A stretch of DNA of 64,000 nt. Origin: Chrysomallon squamiferum (lineage: Eukaryota; Mollusca; Gastropoda; Neomphalida; Peltospiridae). Below, in pieces: positions 63,976 through 64,000 of the stretch. The translations under genes were made by a program, and so were the position numbers. The stretch spans positions 20,118,410-20,182,409 of the forward strand of contig CM022667.1 in NCBI GenBank assembly GCA_012295275.1, given 5' to 3'. Below the pieces are notes generated by a model, which was not told the DNA's origin, ran no database searches, and saw only the letters and a list, made by a program, of their open reading frames with translations. How positions within the stretch are numbered: the first letter of the stretch is position 1; every line of letters starts with the position of its first letter.

Positions 63976-64000
63976 TTTTCATTTTGCCACTAAACCTTAA
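63521..64000 (-). promoter_or_regulatory. HERPUD1: HERPUD upstream region
   Basis: Region 5' of the HERPUD start on the minus strand. It contains a CRE/UPRE-like TGACGTAG at 63809-63816 (the ATF6/XBP1 consensus is TGACGTG-A/G) and a CCAAT box on the minus strand (ATTGG at 63853-63857). A TA repeat (63942-63967) and a T run follow. The transcription start is not visible. Confidence 0.5.

Noticed and set aside
1-64000. tRNA, rRNA, intact transposon or a multigene novel system
   Set aside because: No cloverleaf with A/B boxes, ribosomal block, reverse transcriptase, transposase or terminal repeat was recognised by eye. All strong coding signals are assigned to six conserved animal genes. Short or diverged elements could still be missed without a search.

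Overview
The window is AT-rich animal (eukaryotic) genomic DNA. The genes are split into many short exons with GT..AG introns, and there are abundant microsatellites and homopolymer runs. The proteins are clear orthologues of vertebrate genes but are diverged from them. An invertebrate bilaterian, possibly a mollusc or another lophotrochozoan, is my inference; nothing here fixes the species. I see no prokaryotic operon, CRISPR array, virus or intact transposon.

Layout, left to right. (1) 62-6847, + strand: the 3' eleven coding exons of a GSE1 orthologue (chromatin/CoREST-HDAC-associated coiled-coil protein); its 5' end lies outside the window. (2) 10229-11986, - strand: complete GINS2/PSF2 (replicative helicase subunit), five coding exons. 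(3) 12104-16580, + strand: complete TMEM143-like DUF3754 protein, six coding exons, head to head with GINS2 across 117 bp that holds an E2F and an ETS consensus. (4) 20164-44703, - strand: orthologue of human KIAA0513, eight coding exons spread over 24.5 kb with very long introns. One intron carries a ~1.16 kb minisatellite of 30-bp units. (5) 50485-54251, + strand: complete MPPE1/PGAP5 metallophosphoesterase (GPI-anchor remodelling), eight coding exons, with an overlapping upstream ORF. (6) 57972-63520, - strand: complete HERPUD (ERAD ubiquitin-like membrane protein), eight coding exons, with CCAAT and CRE/UPRE-like motifs upstream.

The genes are independent housekeeping units, not a pathway cluster. 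From memory, GSE1 and GINS2 are also tail-to-tail neighbours on human 16q24.1, with KIAA0513 about half a megabase away, so part of this order looks like ancient microsynteny. Exon limits were worked out by hand from splice sites, reading-frame continuity and similarity to remembered human proteins. The summed coding lengths give 183 aa (GINS2), 514 aa (TMEM143), 542 aa (KIAA0513), 418 aa (MPPE1) and 394 aa (HERPUD), all with intact frames.

The most noteworthy non-coding signals are: inverted homologous 30-bp arrays flanking KIAA0513 exon 7; a CA-repeat starting 11 nt past the donor of a 45-nt microexon; simple-repeat tracts abutting several splice acceptors; the E2F/ETS bidirectional promoter; and a duplicated segment in the TMEM143 3' UTR.
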